In this document: in pieces, positions 9,264 to 21,817 of the stretch | How the letters are laid out: the number at the start of each line of letters is the position of its first letter | Position numbering within the stretch: the first letter of the stretch is position 1 | Assembly: GCF_040807025.1 (NCBI RefSeq) | Contig: NC_090942.1 | Span: forward strand, 205,490,640 to 205,554,639 | Length of the DNA: 64,000 nucleotides | Reading direction: 5' to 3' | DNA from: Struthio camelus | Lineage: Eukaryota > Chordata > Aves > Struthioniformes > Struthionidae | Translations under genes and position numbers: made by a program | The notes under the pieces: generated by a model | What the model was told of the DNA's origin: nothing | What the model saw: the letters and a program-made list of their open reading frames with translations, nothing else | The model's database searches: none

Positions 9264-12200
9264 ATCAGTATTTGAGATTTACAGATTTCAAATCTGGTGT
9301 GGCGTTGAGATTAGTTTGGGGTGTATGGCAGATAACAGAATAGAGAACGCATGATTTAATATTTATCAGTTTCAGAAGAAAATGGAGGGGGAAAGATCAG
9401 AATAATGTTTTTACAAGCATCATGGCTGTGAATCAGCAAAATTAAATGCTACTTTAAAGTAGGCTATGTAGCTATCATCATTACTGTGCTTTCAGTGCCA
9501 AGATACTGAAGACCTGTTCCCTGCTCTGCCACTGACTGTGGCTGTGAATATAAGCAGAGATCCACAAAAGGCTGTGGGAACTTCAGGTGGGAGCTGGGTG
9601 AAACACAGGCATCTTAGTTCAACAGTACAGACTACCGTATTCTGGGTTACCTGGGCATTCATGCTTCTGAAGCTTAGTAAAGGCTTAGAGTACCTAGGTT
9701 TCACTTCTGTGTAAAGCTAAAAATGCCACGATCTTTTCACTTTGGTTCATGAGCTACTTCTTCCTGTGCACAAGTCCCCTAAAGGGAGCTTATCCATTTT
9801 CTGAATTTAGATCACACCAACCTCACCTTATACTGACAGCACTGAACTCAGCAGAGAGCGGATCAGCTATCACTGTTTTCATTCAAACGTATGACAGAAA
9901 AAGCTATGCTGTGTTTTTCTATGTAATAGTCTAGGGATTAAAGACCATGCTGAGCTAGCGGGAAGCCAAGCATCTGTGTCCTCCTTGGTTTGATTCAAAC
10001 CTGTTTTTTTCAGAGTGCCTTAGCTCCAGACTGTAGAAGAGTTCTTCAGTTCTTCAGCTGAAGGTGTGCAGTCATGCAGCTACAGACCAAAAAATCCTGT
10101 TCCTGGATGCTGTTCCCAATATCTCTGCTGATTTTACCCAAGAGACTGTTTCCTACAAAATGTGTAAACAGTCCTGGCAGGAGGGACCAGAAGGCCAATC
10201 TTCCCTCTCCCATCATGAATAGCTAACTGGCCAAGGTGTAGTATCTGGCTTCCTGATTCAAAGCCAGCTTGCAGATTGCTGATAAAAAGCCATTCAAAGT
10301 TGGTACTTTACTTAAATTCAAATTAACTTTGAAGTGTAGGGCACTGTAAAACAGCTAAAGCAGACAGGAAAACAAATTAAAACAAAATAAACCATGAGTT
10401 CAGTTGGGTTGAAATTATCCAAGGTAGGTGCATTACCAAACCCGTTGCCTCTCACCTTTCCTGCAGGAGGCAAGCACAAAGGTATTGGGTGTTCATGCAG
10501 TGACAAAACCGCAGTGAGTCCTCAGTCCAAAACAGGGATTTTGAGGACGCCTCAGCTTCCTAGCTGTACGAGGCATTTGTGTTGTGCCTGCGGAGAGGCA
10601 GCCTACAGGCCCTCACTCCCGTCCTCTACGTTTTCTTCTTGGCTAACGCAGCACCTCTGAGCAGCCTCCTGCTCAGCTCCACCCAGATAATCACGTTCAC
10701 GGATACCTAATTCTCCCTGTGCAAGAGGATATAAAAGCATCTTAAGGTTGTGGCCTCCTCTAGTTGCTTAGCTGCCCAACATTTAGTACTGTAACACTCA
10801 CGCGGGTTTCACTTCTAGCTTGACGCTGTAGGTTTGTCTCATAAAATACATAAAACAAAAATTCTGTACTAGAACAGGAATAAAGACCAGACTTTTCAGC
10901 ATGTTCAATACAGAGAGAGCCTCAGGTCTCTGAAGAGATTCATGCAACTGTCCTGCAGTTATTTATTACATTATACTGGTTAAGAGAAAAACCTGAAACA
11001 TCTTGCTCTACCTGTCACCCTCTTTGTTCTAGTTTTAACACTAGTATAAACAGTGGTTGTCATTTTATTTAGATCAGTTCTAGAAGTTCCGGATATATGT
11101 TCGGTTCATCTGGCCTGAAATCTGCTATAGCAAAATTCAGAAGCAGGGTCCCATTGCTGAAGCAGACACCAAAAGCTCAGTGTGTGTTCCTTTTTTCTTC
11201 TCTGTGTAGAGTAATTTTTACCATTAATCGGATGATATACCCATTATACTCATCAATGTTTATGAAAGTGCAGTGCTCAGCAAAGGCAATTAAGCATACT
11301 ACATGGTGGAAACAACAAAGTTTTTCCCCCTCACACACACACATTTCACTTTTTTTATTTCGCTTTTATAGCTCACAGGCAAGAAATAGCCTGAAAAAGA
11401 TGAATACGTTCATCTTCCTACCAAAATTAAGAAAACAGTAGAGATATAGTAACACTTTCATTAAAAGTGCTTAGTAATTTGAGGAAATCTGGTTTGATTT
11501 ATAGCTACAGATTTTCCAAAGCTAAAAGAAGGTAAGGTAAAGCCTCTCTTGTTTCAGCTGGTACCCTACGCAATTTCAGTTCTAATGACGAGCAATCGTA
11601 ACAACTGTCCCTGCAGGCCAGAAAAGATGTCAAATATATTTTAGTTTGATGACAGGTTTAGTTCATTGGCTCGTTGCGTTACAGAAATTGTTAAATATTC
11701 AATAATACTTGTTTGTACATGTAAAGTGTAATACACATAGTGCACATGATTTTTAAAGCTCCATACACAAAGTGGAGTTTCTATTACTGTACTATCGTTC
11801 TTGAACAGCAAGTCAGTAAATCTCTTGCACACCTAGCAATTGCTGGTAATTTAAAAAGTTTTAGTTTTATCATACCACAGCACTGAATTTTACTATGATA
11901 ATTTCAATTTTTACTGCACAACATAGGAATTACCACTATAAAGTGAAATCTTCAGTTTTAAAAACCTACGGCAAAACTATCACTGATGGTGCAGACAGGC
12001 TTACTTGTTTAGGCCGGTAGGTCCTAGAGTCCTCGGCCAACGTTTTCAAACGCAACAATATAAAGTGGTCTGACTTCCTTAAGTGTTGGTCATGCAGAAC
12101 CTATACTAAAATCCACTTACATCATTGCTTATTTTCAAATCCCTTTCAAATTAATGGTAGCTTCGCATAGTGAACACTGCAGAAAAACAGTCTTTTGTGT

Positions 12201-12949
12201 ATCTATTCACACAACACATTTAGGAAATTTGGAAATACTTACCTAACCTTAATTTCCTCCTGAAATGAGAACCAGTAAACAATGATCTGTTGACCATGAA
12301 GGAGACATACATTTAATAAATTTTCAAAACATATTTTTTGAGATTTACTTAATGATAACTAATATACTACAGTTTCATGACAGTATTGTTCCAGGTCGGC
12401 CTTGCAGATTCATAATTAAAAAAAACTACAAGCAAGTCTGATGGAATGTTAGATCCCAACATCAATCCTGGGAAGCATACAGCTGACATTTATTACATCA
12501 GAAAGTAAATTATTTAGTTAGGGAGGAGAGCTGACAGGGAAAATGTAAATCACCTGTTTGAGCATGTTTGAGAAGCTTGCAAAGAAATGGTAATAAAGAA
12601 AAGAGGCGCTACATAAACCCAGGATATTATCAGCTCCTTTACCACTTCAGGTTTTCAAAAGCGTGCAACGGTAAAGTGCAAGATTTTATTTGAATACATC
12701 ATTAAGTTCACAAGTCTTAACCACGAGAATCTTTTTGTCAATGGACGTTTTTGTAGCATACTAACAAGGGTACTGGAGTACTAATGCTTGGCTTTTATTT
12801 TGAGTTGATTATGTAAGAAAATCTCAACGGTAAAGAGTTATGGCACTAACTTTGTGTTTTGCTTTTAAGGCAAAAGGGATTATTTTGTGTGTCTGTTTGA
12901 AGACATTTGAGGGCTACATGCCTTAATCCAGTCCCATCATGCAAGTGGT

Positions 12950-13503
12950 GATAAGCGAGAGGTGTATTAGCAGGAGTGTGGCTAGCAAGTCAAAGGAAGT
13001 ATTTCTTCCCCTCTATTTGGCAGTTGTGAGACTGTACCTGGAGTTCTGTATTCAGTGTTGAGCTTCCTAGTACAAGTATGATGCAGTGGAGTGAGTCCAG
13101 CAGAGGGCCACCAAGATGATTAGGGGTCTGGGTCACACAATGTATGAGAAGAGGCTGAGAAGGTCGGGTTTTTTCAGCCTTGGAAAAGGCTGAGGGAAAG
13201 ATTATATTGCTGTCTACATCTACCTCTGGGGAGGGTGCAGAGCAGATGAAGCCAAACTCTGCCCAGAGGTGCAGAGGGGAAGGCGACAAATAATATACAC
13301 AAGCTGCAACATGGGAAATTCCAGTGAGATAAGGAAAAAAAAATCACATTGAGATTTGTCAAATACTGGACAGAGAGGTTGTAGACACTCGGAATTCAAC
13401 TGAACAATGCCCTGAGTACCCTCATCTTATTGAACCTGCATTTAGTGAGGACCTGGACAACACGACCTCCAAATGTCCCTTCTGACCAGAACGATTCTGT
13501 GAA
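12950..13503 (+). mobile_element. Old, degenerate CR1 fragment
   Basis: Scattered CR1 blocks occur in the right order on the plus strand. They include a degraded 'aggagtgtggctagcaagtc' segment, the 'gagtccagcagagggccacc-aagatgattaggggtctg' segment, the 'agaagaggctgagaaggtcgg' segment, and a tail resembling 'gtcccttctgaccagaacga' followed by 'ttctgtga'. There are many substitutions and indels and no frame is left. It is far more diverged than the other copies, so it is an ancient insertion. Confidence 0.75.
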
Positions 13504-15532
13504 CTACATTTCAGTCATACAACAAGCACTTATCCAGGTGCATAACAGAAGGGTAAAAGGACACAGTTCTTGAGTGTCTCCAACAGGATAAGTGGCCTTC
13601 CCCTGTGGAGGCTTTTGACAGTATTCACGCATATGAATATATGATAATATTGACTGAGAGCATTGCCAATATGTTAATGTTGGATTTTAAGACTATAAAA
13701 CTATTCTTGCAATATAGCACAGTTGTGCAGTACACATATGACTCAATGGAAATAAGATATATTGCATTATACGTTTTGAGTGATTGCAATTGCAAGACCT
13801 CATCTTTCAAGAAGCTGAATAGACACATTACACATGAGACAATTACAAAAGATTTTGAGTACAGTTATGAACCAGCAAAGCAAGTAATTGTTAAGGAGTC
13901 ACAGGGACCATTAACGTACTTAAGAGTTACACATATACTTAAATGCCAGTGTACTCGGCATAGACCAGCATACTCCCAATAGTTTCAAAAAATCGACCAG
14001 GATCCATCTGTTCCACCCATTTGCAATGCAGCACAGAGATGCTCAAGACACCTCAGCAGAATACCAGGAGAGCCTATCTGAAGTAACATAGAGCTTTATA
14101 ATGGTTATCTTATTGCTAAAAACACACAGAATAAATTATTCTGGATGGGACTTGTTAGCACTTGGTCAATTCAAGCTATACTTGTAAGACTGTACTTTCC
14201 ACTACTGCTTATGCCGCTCAGATGTTTGTTTGATTTGCCATCTTAGGACCGAAAAGCTGCGATCAACCAAAATGATCCTTATCAAGTCAGCATCCTGCAG
14301 GTATGACACCTGCTTTCTTCTTGCATGTTACTCATGCCAAAGTTTTCACTGTTGCAACAGAAAGAGATTCAAGTGCAGTATTAACATGAAAGCCTGCTTT
14401 CAGTTAGATTTTTGCTGACATAGTGAAACCGGTTAGAGTGAAAACCATTTTTGCTCCTAAGGGATGAAGCCATTCTGGCCAAAACCATAAGCTGTTACCT
14501 CACAGGAAAGGTAGTTTTGCCAGTCTAGTTCATTTCATTCGATGAAATGACATAGTTGTAAAAAAATAAAATAAAAAAAGCCCCAAACCAACAAAAAAAA
14601 TGCTCTGCTGGTAAAAATTGTTATTTTTTTAAGGAAAATTTGATGTTACTGATACTCTGGTATACTCCTTTTAGTGAATACAGAGCATGAAGTAACTTTA
14701 CGAGCAAAATAAATTTAAAGAGATACACCAGGGCAATTTCACTCTATACTTTATCACGGTACAGTAATACTGAACTCCGAGAGTAGATAATTCACAACTG
14801 TAAGACTAAGGGTCACGGTATTACAATAAAGCTCTATCAGCCTAAACAGAAGATACAGAGGAGACATCAACTCTCTGAGATAACTGCGCAAGCAAAATCC
14901 TATACAGAAATTCAACTAATTCTGACAGGAGTCCTTAATATTATTTACTTATACTATTTGGCGAGATGGTTTATTTAAAAAATGACGAACGTCCTTTGCT
15001 GCATCTCTGCCAAAGAGTTCGGCTTTTTCCTGCCATCTGAACAAAGCTATTTTAATGTGGACTAGCCCCCACTGACCAACTCCAGCACACCTTTTCTTTT
15101 ACCTCTTCCATCTTATTCACAAAATTAGACATTCCCTCTATACATTTAAAGACTGACTTGTGTCTGCAAGGCACTGCAGTCACACTGGCCAAGTACTTCC
15201 TGTAATTGGAGCTGAAAAGTAGGTAGGTGTAAATCTAAAGAATCTGATCTGTACTGAATAGTAATTATATTTTCATTCTTAAAAACAAAAACAGACATTT
15301 ACAGGCAGTGCAGATCAAGCAGATATGACTTCAGGATGTACAGTAAATATTTGGCAATACTTAAAAGCAAGTAGTATATACATAAGATGCAGAATAATTC
15401 TGAACATTTCCTGTGAAAGTTTCTAAATTCTGATAGCTTTCAAGAAAATAAATGTTCTTGTGATAAAATGTTGTCTCAGATAGAACTTCCCAAGCATCCA
15501 TAAAAAATGCATGTTTTGATAACTATTAATAA

Positions 15533-15594
15533 TAGTGTGTGTATATATATATGTGTGTGTGTGTGTGTGTATATATATATGTATATATATATAT
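15533..15594. repeat. (TG)n/(TA)n microsatellite
   Basis: Alternating GT and TA dinucleotides: TG stretches flanked and interrupted by TATATA tracts. Such purine-pyrimidine alternation is length-polymorphic. Confidence 0.95.
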
Positions 15595-18500
15595 AGAATC
15601 GTTCAATCGTTCACTGGAATTAAGACAATAGCTATTGCTATTTAAATATTCTTTTGCAAGATAATTAATTTCCCTTCGCAGTTCCATTCTAGTCACAGAA
15701 ACACACACTAGCAATTGGATCTTTTATTTCAAAATGAATTAAGCCACAGGAAAATTGTCTTTTCCCTGTAAAACTTGTACTGATCAACTCAAAACAGGCA
15801 ATCTGTCCACTGGAAGATGCCAGTTTGAATATGGCCTATTCTAGCAACAGTTGTTATCATTTGCCTGTTTATGAACCAAAGTGAAATGAGATTTGGGGGA
15901 AGCCCTCCATGATCAAACAACTGTAAGTACAATTACCAAACAAATTCAAGAGATTTACACCTACTTTTCAACCTGAATTACAGGAAGCTTCTGACCAGTG
16001 CATACTTGAATTTGATGACTGAATTACCCTCATAAGCAGTGGGCACCTTCTCCGTTCCCGTCAGAAGTTAGTGTTAGTGTATGTTAAAACAATTCTTCTG
16101 CTCATAAGTTATCACTTCCAACCTTCTCAAGCAACTATGGTCCACCATCAAATGTTTGCTATATTTATTTAATATAAGTTACACCCTGCTTTGATGACGT
16201 GCACTAATGTGTAATAGTTGTCAAACTGGATCTGTTAGGTCGGTTACTAGGTGCAGTTGTCATCCGTTCCTTAATGGATTATCTTGTTAAGGATGTCACT
16301 ATAAAATCACTTCTGATGGGAAATACAAATGATGTTCACATGGGAAGGCCAGATTTTGGTCTCATTAGAATAAACGGCATAAGGTTTTATGTTTGCAATA
16401 AAAAATAAGGTTACTTGAACCAATGAAATAATTATGTTAAGTGAAAAGCCCCTTGATCACAGACAAGTGAAAAACCACCTTGAATCTCTATCTTTTTGAG
16501 ACACAGGGCAACAACTTCTGAGACTGGTTAAGCAGCTTCTATTCCTAGTGAATTAATGGAAGATGCGACTGCATAGCACCGTGTACAATTGTCCCGAAAT
16601 CAATTCCCTTCAGTCACTCCATCATTTGTCAAGAGCAGCCAACAACCTAAAGCAAGTAAGAAATGATATGCAAAAGTGGCAAAGTTATGGAGAACAAACT
16701 TTCATTGCTCCTGTCAGTTTTATTAGTTTCTTATTTTTGTACTACAAAATAAAATTTTAATAATCAAAGACCAAGTATGAAGAGCCAAATGAAAGTGGCT
16801 GATAAACTCTACATTTTTCATGGGAACTGAGCAACATGAGCTCTCATTCAACCCATAAAATATTTGGCCTTTGAAAATTACTCCAGATCAGCTTGCAGTC
16901 TCATACATGTTTCCGAGAGCAAGATGATCTGTTGTCTCTTCTACAGAAAAGGAGAAAATATGTAACGAAACTGGCTGCTTAAATAACCCCTATTTAACAA
17001 ATCACTGAAGACATTCAGACATTTTCTGGGGCTTGCAGTTTAAAATGGTTTATTTGGGTTTTATTGCAAAAGCTGTGTTAATCATTTTATTAATTTTGGA
17101 CTTCACAAAGTCACTTCACTATCCTACATTGTCCCAAATTCATAAAAGGTTAAAATCTCTTTCCTGTAGCTCAGAGATTTCACTAGAAACAAGTATTTTC
17201 TGATAAAATAAGTATATTCTGACAGTGCGCTAGACTTGCTTGAAGTGGGTTGCCTGGAAAAGCAGACAGAAAGAACAAAGGTGGGGCCCTCTTTCACACC
17301 AGGAACCCTGTAATTCGATTGAAGCATACTCTGTAAAGTTTCTCTACTTTCCTTTCTTGAAAAGTCATCAAACGTGAAGAATAAATTGTCCATTCACTGC
17401 CAAGACAGACTTTCAGTTGGGTTTAAGAGCAAAGAAAACAAATCCTGACAGATAAAGGGTCAATTTAGCATTCCTGCTTCACAGGAATACTTGCTCCTGG
17501 CATTCTGCTAGCAGATACCGCCTCCGTTAGCATCTCACGACCCGAGAGCCTCTCTCCTGGCATTTCCCAATTAGCAAGCAGAATTCACTCACAGCAGCAA
17601 AACTAGCCCCTATATTCTCTGTTAGGTTGCAGCTACAGGGTCCTCTGCTCTTCCAGCGAAAAATGTCACGTATTTATCTTTGTATCTACAAATCTGTATA
17701 GTAATGTACATACATTTGTATTCTCTCTCTATTGTTAAGTACTAGTATTTGTCTGGATTTAGCTTTGCATTTTAATTTCATATGAAATTACACATAATTA
17801 CTTTGTCTAATAAATTTGAATTTGGCATACTGATGGCGATGAAGGCCTCTGGCAAGATTTGGCTCCTAAAACTGGCCTGAGTGCCCTTCAAAGCGTGTCT
17901 TACTAACGAGTTAGCATACCTGGGCCTACTATCAAACAGAACTCCTATTACTTGCACGGCTTTTTGATCGCTGTTTCAAAGTCTTTCAGCCCAAGTTGCA
18001 ATGTCATTAGTAAATCTTGGGTGGGTTTCTTTTTGTGCTTTACGTCTGCCCTTTTGTTCAAGGATTCTGAATCTCATTGTTACGTAAAAGGCGCAAGTTT
18101 TGTCGAGACAGTATCTCCAGGGCTTAACCAGCGCACACACTCTTTCCTGCTCTTTTAGCTATCTAATGGTTACAGCACTAACCCTATTTTAAAGATCTCT
18201 CTTAAAATATTTATGTTTTGCATTTAATAACAAATAAATAATTCCAAGTAACATGCTGCACGATAAGAAAGATAAATCAATCAAAATGAAATAAAGTCTC
18301 TTCTTTCTTGCTCCAGTTAATTTTAAAATGTCCATTATCTAGGACTGGATCTACAGAGTGCATACAAAGGTCCTCTATCAGACCTCCACATTATTGACAA
18401 AAAAGGTAAATAAAAGCTTAGGCAGCTTTAAAGTGGCACACCAGGGGCTACCATATTTAACTGATCATGGGACAGAGTAAGCTATCCAGAAATAAAGGGA

Positions 18501-18604
18501 CCGATTAGGCTATGTGATGATCTCAATTTTAAGAAACAAAGACCTTGCTTACTTATGAAAAGGATACACCTCGCCTAAAGATACCAAGGGCAATACAGAA
18601 CCAT

Positions 18605-19310
18605 TTTCAAAGGGACGGAGCGAGAGATTCAACCGCCCGCCCTCAACCGCCACCGAAGGGGCGGCCACGCCGGCCGTTTGGCCCGGCCCCGCGCGGGCCG
18701 TTGGGGGCGCCGCGCGGGCCGCCTCGCCTCCTGGCCAGCGAGCGGACGGGCCCCCGCATCCCTCACGGTTATTCCTGCTTTGTTACTACAAGCTCCGACT
18801 CGGAACACACCGATAAAGCTCTCGCCTCCTCTGCTGCAAACCGGCGTCCCTGCAGGCGGTACGGCAGGGAAGGGACGGCAGGCTGGTGCCGCCTTAGCGC
18901 CTGTTTCGGCCGCCGCCCCGCCTCAGGCAGGGCGGCGGCGCCGACGGCCGCGGCTGCGCGCTTCCCCGCGGGCGGAGACGGCGGCGGCCCGTTGCCGGCC
19001 GGGAAGGGAGCCGGAGAAACGCCCGCTGCGCCCCGGGAGGGGGCCGCCGCCGAGAAGATGGCGGCGGGGGTTGTTGCCTTGGGGCGGGGCGGGGGAGCGG
19101 GTGCCCCGGACGGCGGCGTCCCGCGGCGGCCGCAGCAGCGCAGGGGCAAGGCCGGGCTGGCGGGGACCGCCCCAGTTTCTACCCTGAAGAAGGGATTTTG
19201 TTCGGCTCCCTGGGTGTCCAACCTGCCGCAGTGAGAGTTTGGGGCAGTGAGTGTTGAGCGGGAGGAGCGCGGCCCGTGCTGGGTGGCTCGTCGTGCGTTT
19301 TGAGTGCAAG
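18605..19310 (+). promoter_or_regulatory. MFI: CpG island, likely MFI promoter and untranslated first exon
   Basis: This GC-rich, CpG-dense block stands out sharply from its AT-rich surroundings. It holds a YY1-type motif AAGATGGCGGC at 19055-19065 and GC boxes (GGGGCGGGGCGGGG) from 19081, both typical of TATA-less promoters of broadly expressed genes. It lies upstream of the plus-strand MFI coding exons, the first of which starts with untranslated bases after a splice acceptor. That requires an upstream first exon, most simply here. GTGAGT at about 19246 is one possible donor. Open frames within it are by-products of GC-rich sequence. No divergent gene was recognised on its minus side. Confidence 0.75.
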
Positions 19311-19356
19311 TTACTAGTGCTGCAAATCAGCCTCTTTGGAAGGAAGCCGCCTCCTT

Positions 19357-19382
19357 CCCCCCCCCCCCCCCCCTTTTTTTTT
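19357..19382 (+). repeat. C17T9 homopolymer pair
   Basis: A run of 17 C (19357-19373) followed by 9 T at the edge of the CpG island. The opposite strand is a G tract that could form a quadruplex. It is also a place where sequence length is unreliable. Confidence 0.85.
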
Positions 19383-20106
19383 ATTCCTTTTCATGTTGTG
19401 ATGTGAATTTCAGCTGGTTAAAAATCCCTATGCATCAGAGTTAGGATATAAAAATAAGTGCAATGGGAAGATAAATTAATGGAGAAATCTAAAATGAAGA
19501 CTTCCGTTTCATTATTCAAGTATTGTGATTGCTTTCCTGGTTCTTAATGAAAGTTCTTAAGATGTTGAAGGAGGTAGCATGTCTGAGGAACAAGAATGGA
19601 TGGACAGCCCTAGGATTTGTCAGTAAACTTTGAGCTTTTAATATATTAGTGACATTTACAAAAATCACCACCTTTTGTATACTCAAAGCTGCAGCTGAGT
19701 GAGGTGGAGTGACTTCTTAAATAATCAGTTTTCTCAGGTAGGGCTTTCTTAACACTTTCTGGAGAGTAAGCAGTTTTGTAGATAAGCTAGTTTTATTTTT
19801 GTGTATGGTACAGTCCCAATCACATTTTAACAAAAAAGAAAAATGAGTAGGCAGGTAAAATAAATTTGGAGGCAAAACAAAAAAAATTAGGGCCCAAAGC
19901 TGGGTATTTTGATGGATGCTGCTGGCAGTGGCTTTAGCCAGAAGGCCTTAGTAAGAGAGGCATAGGTAACCAGCAGCAAGAAAACGTACTCAATATGCAG
20001 CCCTTCTTGTTAGCGTTTTGGAATAATTTTCTGCATTTAATTTTCTAGTGTTTTGCAAAGGAGATGTCTACATATAGTAGAGAAACTTTTGTTTTTCCGC
20101 ATATAA

Positions 20107-21427
20107 AATCACAGAATCAGAGAATGACCAAGGTTGGAAGGGACCTCTGGAGATCATCTAGTGCAACCTCCCTGCTCAAGCAGGGTCCTCTAGAGCATAT
20201 TTCCCAGGATTGCGTCCGGGCGGGTTTTGAATATCTCCAGGGAAGGAGACTCCACTACCTCTCTGGGCAACCTGTTCCACTGCTCTGTCACCCTCACAGC
20301 ACAGAAGTTTTTCCTCATGGTCAGGTGGAACTTCCTGCGTTTCAGTTGGTGCCTGTTGCCTCTCGTCACTGGGCACCACGGAGAAGAGTCTGGCCCCATC
20401 CTCTTGACACCCTCCCTTCAGATACTTACATGCATTGGTGGGATCCCTCCCCGAGCCTGCTCTTCTCCAGGCTGAACAGGCCCAGCTCCCTCAGCCTTTC
20501 TTCAGAGGAGAGAGGCCCCAGTCATCTTGGTAGCCCTTTGCTGGACTCTCTGCAGTAGTGCCATGTCTCTCTTGTACTGGGGAGCCCAGCACTGGACACA
20601 GTAGTCCAGGGGAGGCCTCCCCAGGGCCTGTCCTGGTGCCTGGGGTTATTCCTCCCGAGGGGCAGGACCCTGCCCTTGCCTTTGTTGACCTTCAGGAGGT
20701 TCCTCTCCGCCCAGCTCTCCAGCCTGTCCAGGTCCCTCTGAAGGGCAGCACAGCCTTCTGGTGTGTCAGCCTCTCCCCGCAGTTTAGTATCCTCAGCACA
20801 CTTGCTGAGGGTGCACTCTGTGCCTTCCTCCAGGTCACTGATGAATAATGTTGAACAAGACTGGACCCCGGACTGCCCCTGGGGGGACACCACTAGCCAC
20901 AGGCCTCCAAGTGGACTCTGTGCCACTGACCACAACCCTCGGAGCTGTGCCCTCCAGCCAGTTCTGAATGCACCTCCCTGTCCACTCATCCAGCCCGTGC
21001 TTCCTGAGCTTACCTAGGAGGATGTGGTGGGAGAGAGTGTGAAAAGGCTTGCTGAAGTCCAGGGAGACAACATCCACTGCTCTGCCCTCATCTCCGCAGC
21101 CTGTCCTTCCAGCAGAGAAGGCTCTCAATCAGATTGGTCAAGGATGATTTCCGTTTGGTGAATCCATGCTGACTACTGCGGATCACCTTCTTGTCCTCCA
21201 GATGCGTAGTGAGGAGCTGCAGGAGGAGCTGTTCCATGACCTTTGCAGGGGTGGAGGTGAGGCTGACAGGCCTGTAGTTCCCTGGCTCCTCGTTCTTGGC
21301 CTTTTGGAAGGCTGGGGTGACACTGGCTTTCTTCCAGTCCTCAGGCACCTCCCCTGATCTCCAGGACCTTTCCAAGATGATGGAGAGTGGCCTAGAAATA
21401 ACATCTGCCAGCTCCCTCAGTGCTTGA
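20107..21427 (-). mobile_element. CR1 LINE copy, antisense to MFI, with internal deletion
   Basis: On the minus strand this reads from the finger region of the CR1 reverse transcriptase ([45 protein letters not shown]) through the palm ([14 protein letters not shown]) to the CR1 3' end. The two reversed octamer copies lie near 20108-20124. The frame shifts after [10 protein letters not shown] and again at FNIIHQ. Roughly 190 bases are missing relative to the copy at 59692, between NNPRHQDR and the PWGGL/SALGRP segment. The active-site motif reads CAED instead of the expected FADD/YADD. It is 5'-truncated in the finger domain and lies in the intron between the CpG island and the first MFI coding exon. 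Confidence 0.95.
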
Positions 21428-21749
21428 TGAGGTTTATACAAGTGTCATCACTTAACAAATTTGTTCTCTGCTTACTCAAAATGTGTAACAATCTCATGAG
21501 CAGTGGTGAAAGTTGGGTGCATGCATCAAAAAGAGAAAAGATCCCTTAGTTATTTTATTGCTGCCTGTGATTAATCCTGCTGAAGTACAAACTTTGATTT
21601 TTTTTCTTTAAACATCTAATCTTCCGTATTGTTCCAGAGAAAGTATGTTCTATTTTTTTTGAGGCTATTGTAGTTAGCCAAATTCAAAGTAAAATTCAGA
21701 ATCATAGTATTTAGGTATCTAAAAGTTCCTTTAGCTCATTAGTTTTATG

Positions 21750-21817
21750 CCACTGATAATGTAGAATTGTTCATTATCAGATACCACTGATAATGTAGAA
21801 TTGTTCATTATCAGATA
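21750..21817. repeat. 34-bp tandem duplication with internal inverted repeat
   Basis: Two identical 34-bp units start at 21750 and 21784. Each contains CTGATAATG and its exact reverse complement CATTATCAG separated by 10 bases, so each unit can form a 9-bp hairpin. Confidence 0.95.

Larger units (their letters stand above)
9264..18600. other. Intergenic region between POGLUT3 and the MFI CpG island
   Basis: About 9.3 kb with no reading frame resembling a known protein on either strand. It contains the old CR1 relic at 12950-13503 and the TG/TA microsatellite at 15533-15594, both listed separately. The rest is AT-rich unique-looking sequence in which nothing further was recognised. Confidence 0.6.

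Noticed and set aside
11097..11441. 114-codon plus-strand frame downstream of POGLUT3
   Set aside because: No family similarity and the sequence looks like ordinary intergenic DNA with short repeats.
13605..13982. 125-codon plus-strand frame in the intergenic region
   Set aside because: AT-rich composition, no recognisable domain, and no supporting splice or promoter signals.
15526..15714. Frame rich in IYTHTH/IYIYTY
   Set aside because: It is the translation of the TG/TA microsatellite. The CA repeat at 55960-56039 gives a similar artefact (VCVCVC).
18545..19234. Long open frames on both strands of the GC-rich block (up to 229 codons)
   Set aside because: GC-rich sequence has few stops by chance. 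The translations are low-complexity Pro/Arg/Ala strings with no family similarity, and frames on both strands are equally long. Treated as a CpG island.
20558..21404. Frames on the strand opposite to CR1 ORF2, also at 35223-35645, 60238-60429 and 60578-61093
   Set aside because: They are mirror frames of CR1 coding sequence. The same apparent proteins recur at each copy because the element recurs.
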